Shown: positions 34,517 to 44,018, counted from the stretch's first letter. The stretch: DNA of 64,000 nucleotides from Polynucleobacter wuianus (GCF_001659725.1 NZ_CP015922.1:1116001-1180000); one strand, 5' to 3'. A program made the numbers and translations. Notes: generated by a model not told the origin, from the letters alone.

Positions 34517-35902
34517 GTGCAACTATCGCCATCTATTTTCAAAGCCTATGACATCCGCGGCATTATTGATGAGACTTTAGATCCATCGATTGCCAAGTTG
34601 ATTGGTCAAGCCTTTGGTACTGAGATGCGTGAGCTTGGTGAAACCGATATTGTGATTGGTCGTGATGGTCGCCTATCAGGGCCTATCTTGATTGAGGCTT
34701 TAACTGAAGGTCTACTCTCTACGGGTATCAACGTGATTGATTTAGGCATGGTGGCTACACCCATGGTCTACTTCGCTGCCAATCACACTATCAATGGCAG
34801 AACACCCAGATCGGGCATCATGATTACGGGCAGCCATAATCCACCAAACTATAACGGCTTCAAGATGGTCCTAGGAGGCGCAGCCATTTATGGCGAACAG
34901 ATTCAGGCACTGCGTCAACGGATCGAAGCAAAGCAATTTGTGACTGGTAAGGGCCAACTCAGTAGTTTTGATATTTTCCCAATGTATTTGCAATACATCG
35001 TGGGCGACATTAAACTTGCACGCCCCATGAAAATTGCAGTCGATTGTGGCAATGGTGTGGGTGGCGCATTTGCCGGAAAACTGTTTAGAGCCCTAGGCTG
35101 CCAAGTTCAAGAATTATTTTGTGAAGTCGATGGGCATTTTCCAAATCATCATCCTGATCCTGCGCATCTTGAAAATTTACAAGATCTCATCAAGAATCTG
35201 CAGACGACCGATAATGAACTCGGTTTAGCTTTTGATGGCGATGCAGATCGTTTGGGCGTAGTGACTAAAGATGGTCAGGTGATTTTTCCAGATCGTCAAA
35301 TGATGCTCTTTGCCAAAGATGTGCTCTCCAGAAATCCTGGCGGTCAGATTATTTACGATGTGAAATGCACGCGCAATTTAGCTACCTTTGTTAAGGAATA
35401 TGGTGGCGTACCCTTGATGTGGAAAACTGGCCACTCTCTCGTTAAAGCCAAGCTCAAAGAAACTGATGCGCCACTGGCTGGTGAAATGAGCGGTCACATC
35501 TTCTTTAAAGACCGTTGGTTTGGTTTTGATGATGGTCTTTACACTGGCGCTCGCTTGTTAGAGATCCTTAGTAAAGAAAAGAATCCAAGCGATACCTTAA
35601 ACAATCTACCGAATGCCATCTGTACTCCTGAATTACAACTTGCATGTGCTGAAGGCGAGCCTTTCACCATCCTAGAGTTTATGAAAGCCAATGCTACTTT
35701 CCCTACTTCCGAATCCATTAATACCATTGATGGAGTGCGAGTGGAATATGCTGATGGCTTTGGTTTAGCGCGGCCATCAAACACCACACCTGTAGTAGTC
35801 TTGCGTTTTGAGGCTGATAATGAGGCAGCGATTGCGCGCATTCAAAGTGAGTTCAAAACTGCTTTGTTAGCGGCTAAGCCGGGGGCAGAACTCCCTTTTT
35901 AA
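34517..35902 (+). CDS. Phosphomannomutase/phosphoglucomutase
   Basis: A 461-residue alpha-D-phosphohexomutase of the AlgC/ManB type. The phosphoserine loop is ITGSHNPPNYNG (about 103-114), the metal-binding loop is FDGDADRLG (about 240-248), the sugar-binding loop is GEMSGHIFF (about 321-329), and the C-terminal phosphate-binding loop is ADGFGLARPSNTTP. Start GTG with AGGA 8 bases upstream. It makes mannose 1-phosphate or glucose 1-phosphate, the entry to nucleotide sugars used by the glycan locus immediately to the right. Intact. Confidence 0.93.
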   Translation: MQLSPSIFKAYDIRGIIDETLDPSIAKLIGQAFGTEMRELGETDIVIGRDGRLSGPILIEALTEGLLSTGINVIDLGMVATPMVYFAANHTINGRTPRSGIMITGSHNPPNYNGFKMVLGGAAIYGEQIQALRQRIEAKQFVTGKGQLSSFDIFPMYLQYIVGDIKLARPMKIAVDCGNGVGGAFAGKLFRALGCQVQELFCEVDGHFPNHHPDPAHLENLQDLIKNLQTTDNELGLAFDGDADRLGVVTKDGQVIFPDRQMMLFAKDVLSRNPGGQIIYDVKCTRNLATFVKEYGGVPLMWKTGHSLVKAKLKETDAPLAGEMSGHIFFKDRWFGFDDGLYTGARLLEILSKEKNPSDTLNNLPNAICTPELQLACAEGEPFTILEFMKANATFPTSESINTIDGVRVEYADGFGLARPSNTTPVVVLRFEADNEAAIARIQSEFKTALLAAKPGAELPF

Positions 35903-36046
35903 TCTGAAGGATTTCTAATCTACAAACTTACTTTGGGAGTTATCGGCTATTGACGGAGTCCTGCCGCGCTTCTGATGCGTTTTTACTTAAGTACATCTGT
36001 AGTAAGTTATCCCCCCTTATTTAACCGAACCTAGAGGTAGAGTTAA

Positions 36047-36847
36047 TTAAGCAACCATGGCCAGTCGCTGTTTCGGGGTGATACCGCCCAATTCCATGTT
36101 TGGACGTTGATGATTGTATTTATACATCCATTGCGTTGCAAACTCTTGAACTTCGTTAACACTTTCCCAATAATGCTGAGATAGCCATTCATATCTGACG
36201 GTGCGATTAAAGCGTTCTACATAGGCATTTTGTTGTGGTTTACCTGGTTGGATGTGTTATCTGTGGATTTGATGCTTTGCTGCCCACTCCATCAGTCTGC
36301 CACTGACAAGTTCCGGGCCATTATCCGCTCGTATAACAGCAGGCTTACCTCGCCAAGCAATGATTTGATCTAAGCTACGAACGACTCGCTCTGCTGGCAA
36401 TGAGAAGTCCACTTCAATGCCCAAGGTCTTACGATTAAAGTCATCAATGACATTGAACAAGCGGATGGACCTGCCATCTTGCAACTAGTCATGCATAAAA
36501 TCCATTGACCATACTTGGTTGATGCTCAGCGGTACAACCAAGGCATCTGGCTTATCTCGCACCAAACGTTTGCGGGGTTTGATGCGTAAGTTGAGCTCCA
36601 GAGCCTTGTAAATACGGTAGATCCGCTTATGGTTCCATTTAAAGTTTTTTACATTGCGCAGATATAAATAGCAAAGGCCAAAGCCCCAGTTACAGTTGTT
36701 GTCGGTCAAGCGGATGAGCCAGCTGGCAATGAGTTCATTCTCGGCATTATTCTTAGCTTCATAGCGATAGCAAGACTCGCTAACGCCAAAGATCTCACAG
36801 GCCAGTCTGATCGATACATGGTGTTGGGATACTGCTTTTTGGACCAT
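36047..36847 (-). pseudogene. IS3-family transposase OrfB with two internal stops, copy 1
   Basis: The DDE integrase part is readable throughout one frame: FGVSESCYRYE, FGLCYLYLRNV, WSMDFMHD, IRADNGPE (second Asp) and NAYVERFNRTVRYEW, ending LAMVA. In-frame TAG interrupts after MHD (36482-36484) and in-frame TAA after HQIHR (about 36257). With the orfA TGA, three stops lie in one otherwise uninterrupted frame. Both orfB stops are at the same positions in copy 2. Confidence 0.9.
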
Positions 36848-36868
36848 CTCACGTCTGTGAGATTGGGC

Positions 36869-37135
36869 TCACCACTTTTTTGTGATGGCCTCGTTTAGTA
36901 TTTCTGCCTTGAGCTTTTCTTCGATGTACATCTTCTTTAAGCGGGCATTTTCAGCCTCAAGCTCTTTCATGCGGGCCATCATGGAGGTATCCATACCGCC
37001 GTATTTGGCGCGCCACTTGTAGAAAGTAGCAGCGCTGATGCCTAGCTCACGGCAAACCTCTGGGACGGCTAAGCCAGCATCTACCCGTTTTAGGGCATCC
37101 ATGATCTGGCTATCGGTAAATTTAGAACGCTTCAT
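36869..37135 (-). CDS. IS3-family transposase OrfA
   Basis: An 88-residue DNA-binding part: helix-turn-helix (FTDSQIMDALKRVDAGLAV, then CRELGISAATFYKWRAKYGG) followed by a leucine-zipper-like helix (MKELEAENARLKKMYIEEKL). It ends in AITKKW at a TGA just after an A6G run. The protein is identical to that of copy 2. orfB continues in the same frame after this TGA rather than in the -1 frame. Confidence 0.9.
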   Translation of the reverse strand: MKRSKFTDSQIMDALKRVDAGLAVPEVCRELGISAATFYKWRAKYGGMDTSMMARMKELEAENARLKKMYIEEKLKAEILNEAITKKW

Positions 37136-37196
37136 GTAGAACTCCTCTAATAGAGAAAATTCTACCTCTGAGCTCAGTTAATCTGTGGGGGGATTA

Positions 37197-37475
37197 CCGT
37201 TTCCCTTAATAACTTCCTTAAGCATGACTTCTCGTAGCGATAAGTCTGCTACGAGCTTTTTGAGGCGAGTATTTTCTTGTTCAAGCTCTTTGAACTTTTT
37301 TAGCTTGATCGAGCTTCATACCGCCATAAATCTTGCGCCAACGATAGTAGCTTTGCTCTACTGTGCCCACTTCTTTACAAGCTTGCGCCAAGGTTTTGCC
37401 ATTGGTGGTTAAAACATCAATTTGACGCAATAAGGTGACGATTTGTTCGGGTTTAAGCCGTTGTCCTTTTGCCAT
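37197..37475 (-). pseudogene. Fragment of another IS3-family orfA, cut by IS copy 1
   Basis: The frame starts MAKGQRLKPEQIVTLLRQID and has the HTH typical of a different IS3 subgroup (ACKEVGTVEQSYYRWRKIYG). At an A6 run near 37300 the frame shifts; the zipper FKELEQENTRLKKLVADLSL continues in the next frame and ends at IKGN where IS copy 1 begins. No matching orfB is adjacent. Confidence 0.8.
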
Positions 37476-37536
37476 ATTTAGCACTCCTTTAAGTAAGAGA
37501 TCATCAATAATCCTCTCTTATGGAGTGTTACTAAAA

Positions 37537-37911
37537 TCAAGTCTGTTCTCTGATAAACATAAACGATCGAATCGTCAACCACATTGCTAAAATACCCACT
37601 AGATCAGCATACCAATCAATCAACTCTCCAGTCCGCCAACCAGTAAAAGACTGAATAATTTCAATTAAACCGCCAAAAGCAGCCAGAGCAAAAAAGATAG
37701 TTTTTGGTATCCTAGGATAAGCAATTACTCCTAAGAAGCTCAATATAAAGAATATGAGCATGTGTTGAGCTTTATCCCACCAGTGAAATATATCGTCTGG
37801 AGGTAAAAGATATAGTGGTACTAAAAATAAGATTGTGAAAATAAATATAAGACTAAAAAAAATCATCTTTACTTCAATTCGGGCTAAGTACCTACGCCAA
37901 TTTAATCTCAT
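37537..37911 (-). CDS. VanZ-like membrane protein
   Basis: A 124-residue integral membrane protein with four hydrophobic segments (residues about 16-35, 50-66, 70-85, 100-118). The VanZ signatures DKAQHMLIFFILSF and GLIEIIQSFTGWRTGELIDW are clear. Small VanZ-like proteins are often found in exopolysaccharide loci of proteobacteria; their role is unknown, and glycopeptide resistance should not be inferred. It lies inside the IS-bracketed segment, transcribed leftward. Confidence 0.82.
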   Translation of the reverse strand: MRLNWRRYLARIEVKMIFFSLIFIFTILFLVPLYLLPPDDIFHWWDKAQHMLIFFILSFLGVIAYPRIPKTIFFALAAFGGLIEIIQSFTGWRTGELIDWYADLVGILAMWLTIRSFMFIREQT

Positions 37912-38220
37912 ATTAGTCCAAAATAATCAGATAAAACAAATGAATAACAACCTATATCTCATGACGCTCAAATAGCGTTGAATTAAATTAGATATAGTCA
38001 GCATTGTAGTATCCCGCAAAGCAGGACTAATCGAGCTGTGTCACACCCGAAAGCTTAGTCCTTTGAGCTACATGGTATGGAATAGCGCTACCCTTAGTTT
38101 CTAGTATGCCCGAATATGTACTTGGCATTCAGGTCCTAGTGACCCCCCCAAAAAAAAGTAATACGGTCCAAAACTAGAGTAAGGTCGCTTTTAACTCTCT
38201 TCAAAATGGAGCAGATGGCG

Positions 38221-38523
38221 ATGAAAAAATCCCGATTTACGGAAGAACAAGTGACTTATGCCTTATGTCAAGCCAAGGGCGGAACTGCTGTTGAAGATGT
38301 CTGTCGGAGCTTAGGCATTTCGCAGGCAACCTTCTATATCTGGAAGAAAAAATACGGGGAGCTTGGTGCTAGTGAAGTACGTCGTCTGCGCCAACTAGAA
38401 GATGAAAACGCCAGGCTCAAACGGCTCGTAGCGGATCTCACCTTAGATAAAAATATCTTGCAGGAGGTGATTAAAAAAAGATCTAAAACCCGTCTGCAGA
38501 CGCGAAATTGCGGTATGGATTAG
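38221..38523 (+). CDS. IS407-like transposase OrfA
   Basis: About 100 residues: HTH (FTEEQVTYALCQAKGGTAVE, then CRSLGISQATFYIWKKKYGE) and zipper (LRQLEDENARLKRLVADLTL). The ATG at 38221 has GGAG 9 bases upstream. An A7G run at about 38472-38479 is the expected -1 frameshift site into orfB; frame 0 reads on to a stop at 38523. Confidence 0.88.
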   Translation: MKKSRFTEEQVTYALCQAKGGTAVEDVCRSLGISQATFYIWKKKYGELGASEVRRLRQLEDENARLKRLVADLTLDKNILQEVIKKRSKTRLQTRNCGMD

Positions 38524-39378
38524 GCAAACTTATGGTCTGGCCATTGATAAGACCTGTGATTTTGCTAAGTTATCGTGTTCATGCTGGTACAAGCCGAGGA
38601 AAAATGAACAGCAAGAAGGCTTACGTATGCGGATTCGGGAGATTGCCAATGACAGACCTCGCTTTGGTTGTGAACGGATCCATGTGAAGCTCCGGCGTGA
38701 AGGCTGGCAAATCAATATCAAGCGAGTCCATCGCTTGTATTGCCTAGAAGGCTTGCAGGTCAGAATGCGTCGCCGACGCAAGAAACATATGTCATTGCAT
38801 CGCGGTATGCCACCACCAGCAAGTGGCCCCAATGAGCGTTGGACCATGGTCCCACAGGGATTCCCTTTGGTCACTTTGTCCATGATCGGCTGAGTAATGG
38901 TTTGACTTTTCGGGTGCTTACCGTGGTCAATAATTGGAGTCGCGAGAGTGTGTTACTAGAGACCGGTTTTAGGCTGACTAGTCGGGAGGTAATTATGGCC
39001 TTAAATCGAGCTGCGCAAAGCCGTAAATTACCCGCCTCGATTACCGTGGATCATGGCACGGAATTTACCTCCTCGGTGATGGATGATTGGGCGCATGTAA
39101 ATCGCGTGAGTTTGGTATTTACAAGATCTGGAAAGCCAACAGATAATGGGCTTTATGAATCTTTTAATGGTCGACTAAGAAGATGAATGTTTAAATGTGC
39201 ATGAGTTCAAATCCATGGAGGAAGCCAAACGCATTATTGAAGCATGGAGATGTGAAATGACCAACGGGAATCCCTGTGGGATAATGAAAACAGGCCTCGC
39301 AGCTCACTTGGAAATCTGACCCCAAGTGAGTACCTGAAACAAGGTCAGAGAAATGCGTTAAACGTAGCTAAGTTCTAA
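38477..39378 (+). pseudogene. IS407-like transposase OrfB, interrupted by two short insertions
   Basis: Continuous homology blocks are IRQTYGLAIDKTCDFAKLSC, DRPRFGCERIHVKLRREGW, FVHDRLSNGLTFRVLTVV, VDHGTEFTSS (second Asp) and SGKPTDNGLYESFNGRLR, and the true end is readable as ENRPRSSLGNLTPSEYLKQG to NVAKF. The frame is broken at about 38850 and again at about 39258 by inserted 24-bp sequences, and there is a stop at 39184. The element cannot make a full transposase. Confidence 0.88.
38850..39281. repeat. Inverted pair of near-identical 24-bp insertions in the IS orfB
   Basis: The 24 bases at 38850-38873 (starting TCCCACAGGGATTCCC) are the reverse complement of 39258-39281 with one mismatch. 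Both interrupt conserved coding sequence: the first within the MDFVHD block, the second within the CEYNENRP block. Removing about 23-24 bases at each restores the expected protein sequence approximately. Confidence 0.8.
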
Positions 39379-39410
39379 TTTAAAACCCTCCACTTTTTGG
39401 GAGGGGGTCA

Positions 39411-39623
39411 CAACAAAATGCCTTTATTGAACGATTTAACCGCACTTACCGTCATGAAGTACTCAGTGCACATATTTTTGAAAACCTTAATCAAGTCAAG
39501 GACATCACTGAGCAGTGGATCAAGATTTACAACGAGGATCGTCCTCATGCAGCACTAGGGAAGTTGTCACCTATACACTATCGACAACTAGCAGAATTTT
39601 CCTCTTTAAGAATGTCTACTTAA
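39411..39623 (+). pseudogene. 3' fragment of a further IS3-family orfB
   Basis: Seventy codons, starting QQNAFIERFNRTYRHEVL and ending SSLRMST, are the C-terminal third of an IS3-type integrase (third catalytic Glu in IERF). The 5' part is missing, replaced by the end of the IS407-like element. TTAAATGGGGGTATTACAC just after the stop probably is the old IS end. Confidence 0.82.
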
Positions 39624-39978
39624 ATGGGGGTATTACACTAGTCGCCAACCAATCAGTAAGTGGGTTGCCGTCGATAAAAGCCTTACAAGACAGTAATCTC
39701 ACCGTGCAATTTAGCCAAACTTTTTGTTTAGCGCAGAGCCAGCACTTAACATGGATACATGCCGCCTTCATCGCCTAAAAGAACAACAAAAAACCAATTA
39801 CGACCATTTAAAAATTAGTCGCACAACTAAAAAAGCATGAGCCCCTGATCTGAAATATCTCAAAGGATACAATAGTTACGAAACTCCCCAATTATCATAG
39901 ATAAGTATATAGTCCACCATGAATGACACCAACAACAAATCTAAAGATCAGAATAAAAACCCCCAATCTAAATAGCAT
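39624..39978. other. Intergenic DNA without a recognisable gene
   Basis: Between IS debris and the acetyltransferase gene. A 46-codon open extension follows the IS end but has no homology I recognise. No RNA gene or terminator was identified. Confidence 0.5.
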
Positions 39979-40539
39979 TCAAGCTGGCAGTCTATTTCTT
40001 AATTTGCGAGCTGGTGATCCCACCGCCACAATTCCAGACTCCAAATCTTTTAAGACAGTACTTCTAGCAGCCACTACTGTGCCATGACCAATGGTCACGC
40101 CGGGACCAACAAATATATCATTTGGCAACCATACCTCATCTTCTATATTGATAGGATAAGATTCGATGTCAAAAGTAAGTTTTGAAATATTATGAGAGCC
40201 TGTACATAAATATACCCTGTGGGCGATAGCTACATTAGATCCAATTGTGATTTTCTCAAGATTATAAATAATAGTGTCATAGCCTATCCAAACATTGTCA
40301 CCCACTTCTAATTTCCATGGAAAGGTGACCTTTGCTGATGGTCTAATGCGGACATTATTTCCCAACTTAGCCCCGAACAATCTGAGCAACCATGCTCGAT
40401 AGCCATATAAAAAATCGGGAGATGTACTAAAAAGTAGTGCTTGAACTATCCACCACAACTGGACAATAAAAACATTTTTCCCCCGAAAATTCGGTGGCAT
40501 CGAAAACTGTGATAAATCTTGGTAAATAGGATCTCTCAT
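39979..40539 (-). CDS. WcaF-like hexapeptide acetyltransferase
   Basis: A 186-residue left-handed beta-helix O-acetyltransferase. The N-terminal FRGKNVFIVQLWWIVQALLF segment is characteristic of the colanic-acid-type WcaF subgroup, followed by hexapeptide turns (GNNVRIRPSAKVTFPWKLEV, VGDNVWIGYDTIIYNLEKI, IGSNVAIAHRVYLCTGSHN) with the catalytic His in TGSHN, ending VGSPARKLRNR. It acetylates a sugar in the repeat unit using acetyl-CoA. Its ATG overlaps the stop of the upstream epimerase gene by four bases (ATGA). Confidence 0.87.
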   Translation of the reverse strand: MRDPIYQDLSQFSMPPNFRGKNVFIVQLWWIVQALLFSTSPDFLYGYRAWLLRLFGAKLGNNVRIRPSAKVTFPWKLEVGDNVWIGYDTIIYNLEKITIGSNVAIAHRVYLCTGSHNISKLTFDIESYPINIEDEVWLPNDIFVGPGVTIGHGTVVAARSTVLKDLESGIVAVGSPARKLRNRLPA

Positions 40540-41501
40540 TTCTCACCCTTCATCCACAACACAGTTTCTTTAATGCCTGATTTGAGATCATAAGGAAGGG
40601 GGCCGATAACCCCTTGCAAATCATGTAAGTCATGCAACATTGGAGTATTCAAATTACTAAGTCTAAATGAAGTGAGTGGTGCTGAAAATCCAAATTTTTG
40701 AAATATATCACCAATTTTTGCTAGAGAGATAAGAAAAAAAATGGGGATTTGAAATGGATCTCGAGAGCCAAATTCATGAGCAATTAATTTAGCAAAGGGA
40801 TAAACATCAATGGGATCATAATCCCCTAGATAGAAAGTTTTCTTATTAACTTTCTCAAGTGATGCCTCCATTAAATTCGCTAATTGATAAACTGTATTCC
40901 CAACATATCCAAACGACTTTAATACTTTTAAATTCATTGGATGAAAGTAGACCCCTTTTTGGACTGCATTAAAAAAATTGCGATATGGCACTGAAAACCA
41001 AGGGCCCCAAATTGAGGTTGGACGAACAATACACCAAGACCAATTTCTTCCTGGCATCTCTTTAATAATTTTTTCTCCATAAACCTTACTGTAACCATAA
41101 GCGGTTGTTGGGCAATAATCTTCATAATTTTTTGGGCTATAACCGATTTTACAAACCAAACGAGATGATGAAAAAACAACACGCTTAAGTTGTGGAAGCT
41201 GATTGCAGCATTCAATTACATTCTCCAGCCCCACTGTATTAGCTAAATAATCTTGTTCAGCAGCCCCATTTAAATCGGTTCGGGCTGCAAGGTGGTAGAT
41301 ATAATCTGGCTGAAATTCTTTGAAAGCTTTCAGTATTCCCTCTTTATGCAAAAGATTTACTTTTTTATAGTAAGGGTTGTGGCCTTTATTCCTTGGCTCA
41401 ACATTGTCCAGACTACATACAATGTCACCATTTTTCAAATGGTAATCCACTAAATTGGTGCCTATAAATCCAGATCCACCTGTAATTAAAACTCTAGACA
41501 T
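40536..41501 (-). CDS. NAD-dependent epimerase/dehydratase (extended SDR)
   Basis: A 321-residue sugar-nucleotide-type SDR. The Rossmann motif is ITGGSGFIGTNLV (residues 6-18), the active-site Tyr/Lys pair is YGYSKVYGEK (about 136-145) and the adjacent VFSSSRLV strand supplies the serine. Substrate not deducible: the sequence is closer to the NAD-epimerase group found next to WcaI/WcaF-type genes than to GalE or RmlB. Within a tightly packed leftward operon, 6 bp after the WcaI-like glycosyltransferase. Confidence 0.86.
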   Translation of the reverse strand: MSRVLITGGSGFIGTNLVDYHLKNGDIVCSLDNVEPRNKGHNPYYKKVNLLHKEGILKAFKEFQPDYIYHLAARTDLNGAAEQDYLANTVGLENVIECCNQLPQLKRVVFSSSRLVCKIGYSPKNYEDYCPTTAYGYSKVYGEKIIKEMPGRNWSWCIVRPTSIWGPWFSVPYRNFFNAVQKGVYFHPMNLKVLKSFGYVGNTVYQLANLMEASLEKVNKKTFYLGDYDPIDVYPFAKLIAHEFGSRDPFQIPIFFLISLAKIGDIFQKFGFSAPLTSFRLSNLNTPMLHDLHDLQGVIGPLPYDLKSGIKETVLWMKGEK

Positions 41502-41507
41502 ATCACC

Positions 41508-42737
41508 TCACTTTAAACCCTTAAACCTATGAAGCTCATCAAAAAAAGTCTGCAATATCACGTTTTTATCTAAATTCTTTTTCGCGTACTGACTCGCAAT
41601 CAAATTTGGACGGGAACACTCTAGAGCCTGATTTATACCTTCCACCAAAGCCTGAACTGATTCGGGATCTATCAAAGTAGCAATTCCAGGGATTTCAGCA
41701 CACAGCATACCCAGTGAAGTATCTGCTTTGGCTGTAATAATGGCATTACCTCCTACTGCAAATATGTTAGTAAGCTTAGAAGGTAATACGGCATCCGCAG
41801 CAGCATGTTTTTGTATTACCAGATGAACATCAGCGCAAGCTAATAAAGTCGGAAGATTCTCATAACTTTGAAGTGGTGCAAAGATTACATTTGATAAATG
41901 AAGGGATTTGGCCATCTCCATTAACCGATCCTTAGTGGCACCCTCCCCCACTATTAGAAATATCACATCTTTCCGATGCTCAAATTGCTGAGCAGTTAGC
42001 AGCACCAACTCAAGACCTTGTTTTTCGCCAATATTTCCAGAATAGAGCAGAACCCTACAACCCTCTTTAACACCTAAAGAGTTGAGTATATCAGCAGAGA
42101 ACTTCACACAACTAAATCGATCTAACTCGGACCAATTTGGTAAAAGAAGCAATTTATCGGGACAAACCCCTTTTGATATGGCACGATTTAACATTGCTGT
42201 GGAAATACTGGAAACATAGTTAAAATTCTTCAGAAAAAAACTTTCTAAAGCAAGCGCAGTACGCTTAACCAAACCAGGATGGAGTAATTCTAAGCCAAAA
42301 AGAGCATCGACCTCATAATCCTGAATATGCAAAATTGACTTTGCGCCACTTAACCTAGCCGTTAAAATCGCTTGAATGGCGCAAAATAATGTAGGCACAA
42401 CCAGTATCAACAATTTTGGACGCCAAAATATCTGAGATAGAACAATGGGCAATGAAGAGAAAGCGAAGCTTGCCAAATGGAGAAGGCGATTAATCGCACT
42501 TGGGTTTTTGGGCACATATAAAGGACAGCGCCATACCGTTAAACTTTTCTCAACCTCTTTGTGATAGGTTAACTTGGAAAAATTAGGCCAGACTTTCCAA
42601 TCGGGATAATAAGGTGGAGCAGTAACCACTACAATCTCGTGACCCTGCTCGGCAAGCCACCTAGCCATTTCACCAGTATACTTTCCGATGCCCGTTAATT
42701 CAGGGCTAAAATTTAGACCATAAATGAGTATTTTCAG
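41508..42737 (-). CDS. WcaI-like glycosyltransferase, family 4; apparent CTG start
   Basis: A GT-B retaining glycosyltransferase of about 410 residues acting on the lipid-linked repeat unit. The true N-terminal strand KILIYGLNFSPELTGIGKYT is encoded upstream of the first in-frame ATG (42668), and an in-frame TAG lies four codons before it. The only available start is CTG at 42735-42737, with GGGGG 5 bases upstream; an ATG just before is out of frame, and one missing A (ATGAACTG for ATGAAACTG) would restore MKLKILIYG. Further blocks: DYEVDALFGL, LLYSGNIGEKQGLEL (donor domain) and ADVHLVIQKHAAADAVLPSK with the family EX7E-like region. Start should be treated as uncertain. Confidence 0.86.
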   Translation of the reverse strand: MKILIYGLNFSPELTGIGKYTGEMARWLAEQGHEIVVVTAPPYYPDWKVWPNFSKLTYHKEVEKSLTVWRCPLYVPKNPSAINRLLHLASFAFSSLPIVLSQIFWRPKLLILVVPTLFCAIQAILTARLSGAKSILHIQDYEVDALFGLELLHPGLVKRTALALESFFLKNFNYVSSISTAMLNRAISKGVCPDKLLLLPNWSELDRFSCVKFSADILNSLGVKEGCRVLLYSGNIGEKQGLELVLLTAQQFEHRKDVIFLIVGEGATKDRLMEMAKSLHLSNVIFAPLQSYENLPTLLACADVHLVIQKHAAADAVLPSKLTNIFAVGGNAIITAKADTSLGMLCAEIPGIATLIDPESVQALVEGINQALECSRPNLIASQYAKKNLDKNVILQTFFDELHRFKGLK

Positions 42738-42746
42738 TTCATCCCC

Positions 42747-43919
42747 CTAGCAATTATTGGTATTTTCACAAATAATTTCGACCAAGCGATTGGCTGCCTT
42801 ATCAATATGAAATCTATCCGAAAAGCATTCTTTGGCCCTTAAGGCCATTTGATCATATTCATTTTTACTTAAAGAAAGCCACCGATTTAAATTCAGAACA
42901 GTGCCCTCAATAGTGTCCTCATCTACAAAGCCTGCTTGACTCACCTCAATCTCATGCCAAATGTTCACTTTATCGCTAATCAATACTGGCTTTCCACAAC
43001 CCAATGCTTCGGCAACAACAATACCAAAATTCTCCTGATGCGATGGCAAGCAAAACACTTCGCAGGCATAAAACGCCCCCCATTTATCCTCTCCTTGTAG
43101 CATGCCCAGCCAAGTAATTTTATGATCAATTCCCAGCACAATCGCCCGTTCTTTTAGAGCTTCTACCCAGCCATTTTGATCGGGCCCCGCCATAGCCAAA
43201 TGTAATCCTTCATCACCTCCAACTATCCGTGCGAAGGCTTCAAGTAATAAATCGCAGCCTTTTTTTTCATGTATTCGACTAAGAAATAAAACAATACGCT
43301 TATTATGAAGTGATGGATTTTTTTGAAGGAATTGCCAAGCTAAATGATCCCCATTAGCGGGAGGATCAGATAATCCATAGCCAAACTCTGAAACAGCTTC
43401 ATTTGCTTTGTAGGGAACAAAAGATTTTCGAGCAAATAGCTTCTCATCTTCACAGGTGAAGATTACAGCCTTTGCATCTTTCAGCACGAATCTTTCTACT
43501 AACAACCAATACAATAATTTTTTGAAATACTTTAGGGGATATGCCTTATTAAAATAAGGATCCAGCATTCCGTGACTGTAAACAAAATAAGGGATTTGAT
43601 AAATAATTGCAATTTTTCTAGCGGAATAGCTATGATATTGCCACAATCCATCGACAATCATAGCATCATAAGCTGAAATATTCTCATTTAGCCAAGGTTG
43701 AAGTTTCGGTGTAAAGCCATAGGTCCCTAACTGTGATGGGCCAACCGCATTGACTCTTTTTAAGACTGTATTTTTAACATAAATAGAATTTGGATCATCG
43801 CAACTTACAACATCTAAAAAAATTCCCAGTCGACCCAATCCTTGTTGCATTTGAATTAATGCTTCGATAGGCCCGCCAGTAGCTGGACTAATACTCGGAA
43901 TAACTCTTAACAACCTCAT
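42747..43919 (-). CDS. Glycosyltransferase family 4
   Basis: About 390 residues, GT-B fold. The N-terminal domain starts MRLLRVIPSISPATGGPIEA, a common GT4 opening with the glycine-rich acceptor loop. The C-terminal donor-binding domain has IVLFLSRIHEKKGCDLLLEA (about 215-234) and the EX7E motif region PSHQENFGIVVAEALGCGKPV (about 300-320). An in-frame GTG at 43931 exists but has no ribosome binding site; ATG at 43919 is preferred. It lies upstream of the WcaI-like gene with only 9 bp to the CTG, in the same operon. Sugar specificity unknown. Confidence 0.88.
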   Translation of the reverse strand: MRLLRVIPSISPATGGPIEALIQMQQGLGRLGIFLDVVSCDDPNSIYVKNTVLKRVNAVGPSQLGTYGFTPKLQPWLNENISAYDAMIVDGLWQYHSYSARKIAIIYQIPYFVYSHGMLDPYFNKAYPLKYFKKLLYWLLVERFVLKDAKAVIFTCEDEKLFARKSFVPYKANEAVSEFGYGLSDPPANGDHLAWQFLQKNPSLHNKRIVLFLSRIHEKKGCDLLLEAFARIVGGDEGLHLAMAGPDQNGWVEALKERAIVLGIDHKITWLGMLQGEDKWGAFYACEVFCLPSHQENFGIVVAEALGCGKPVLISDKVNIWHEIEVSQAGFVDEDTIEGTVLNLNRWLSLSKNEYDQMALRAKECFSDRFHIDKAANRLVEIICENTNNC

Positions 43920-44018
43920 GATGACGCTCACTTTATGTTAAAGAACTAAATATAGCGGTTATAGGGAATCGGAGAAAAAATTAAGCAACCAACAATCAGA
44001 GATCAATATTGGATAATC

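Larger units (their letters stand above)
36007..37196 (-). mobile_element. IS3-family insertion sequence, copy 1
   Basis: A 1190-bp element with imperfect terminal inverted repeats: the right end (5' of orfA) reads TAATCCCCCC and the left end TTATCCCCCC, with a shared AGAGGTAGA inner block at each end. It carries orfA and a broken orfB. The second copy, inverted, is at 54181-56963. No target-site duplication is evident around this copy; the flanks are phosphomannomutase downstream DNA on one side and another IS fragment on the other. Confidence 0.93.
38140..39410 (+). mobile_element. IS3-family element of the IS407-like type, degenerate
   Basis: 1271 bp with terminal inverted repeats beginning TGACCCCC at 38140 and ending GGGGGTCA at 39410. 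It carries orfA and a disrupted orfB in the order expected. The right end directly abuts the remnant of another IS orfB (39411), while the left flank is unrelated DNA, so no target duplication is seen and a deletion or recombination has occurred. Two 24-bp insertions interrupt orfB. Confidence 0.9.

Noticed and set aside
36007..37196. Simple transposition of IS copy 1 with a target-site duplication.
   Set aside because: The bases flanking the two ends (AAG on one side, CCG on the other) do not match; recombination or deletion is more likely.
37537..37911. Vancomycin/teicoplanin resistance gene.
   Set aside because: VanZ-like folds are common in polysaccharide loci and no other van gene is present.
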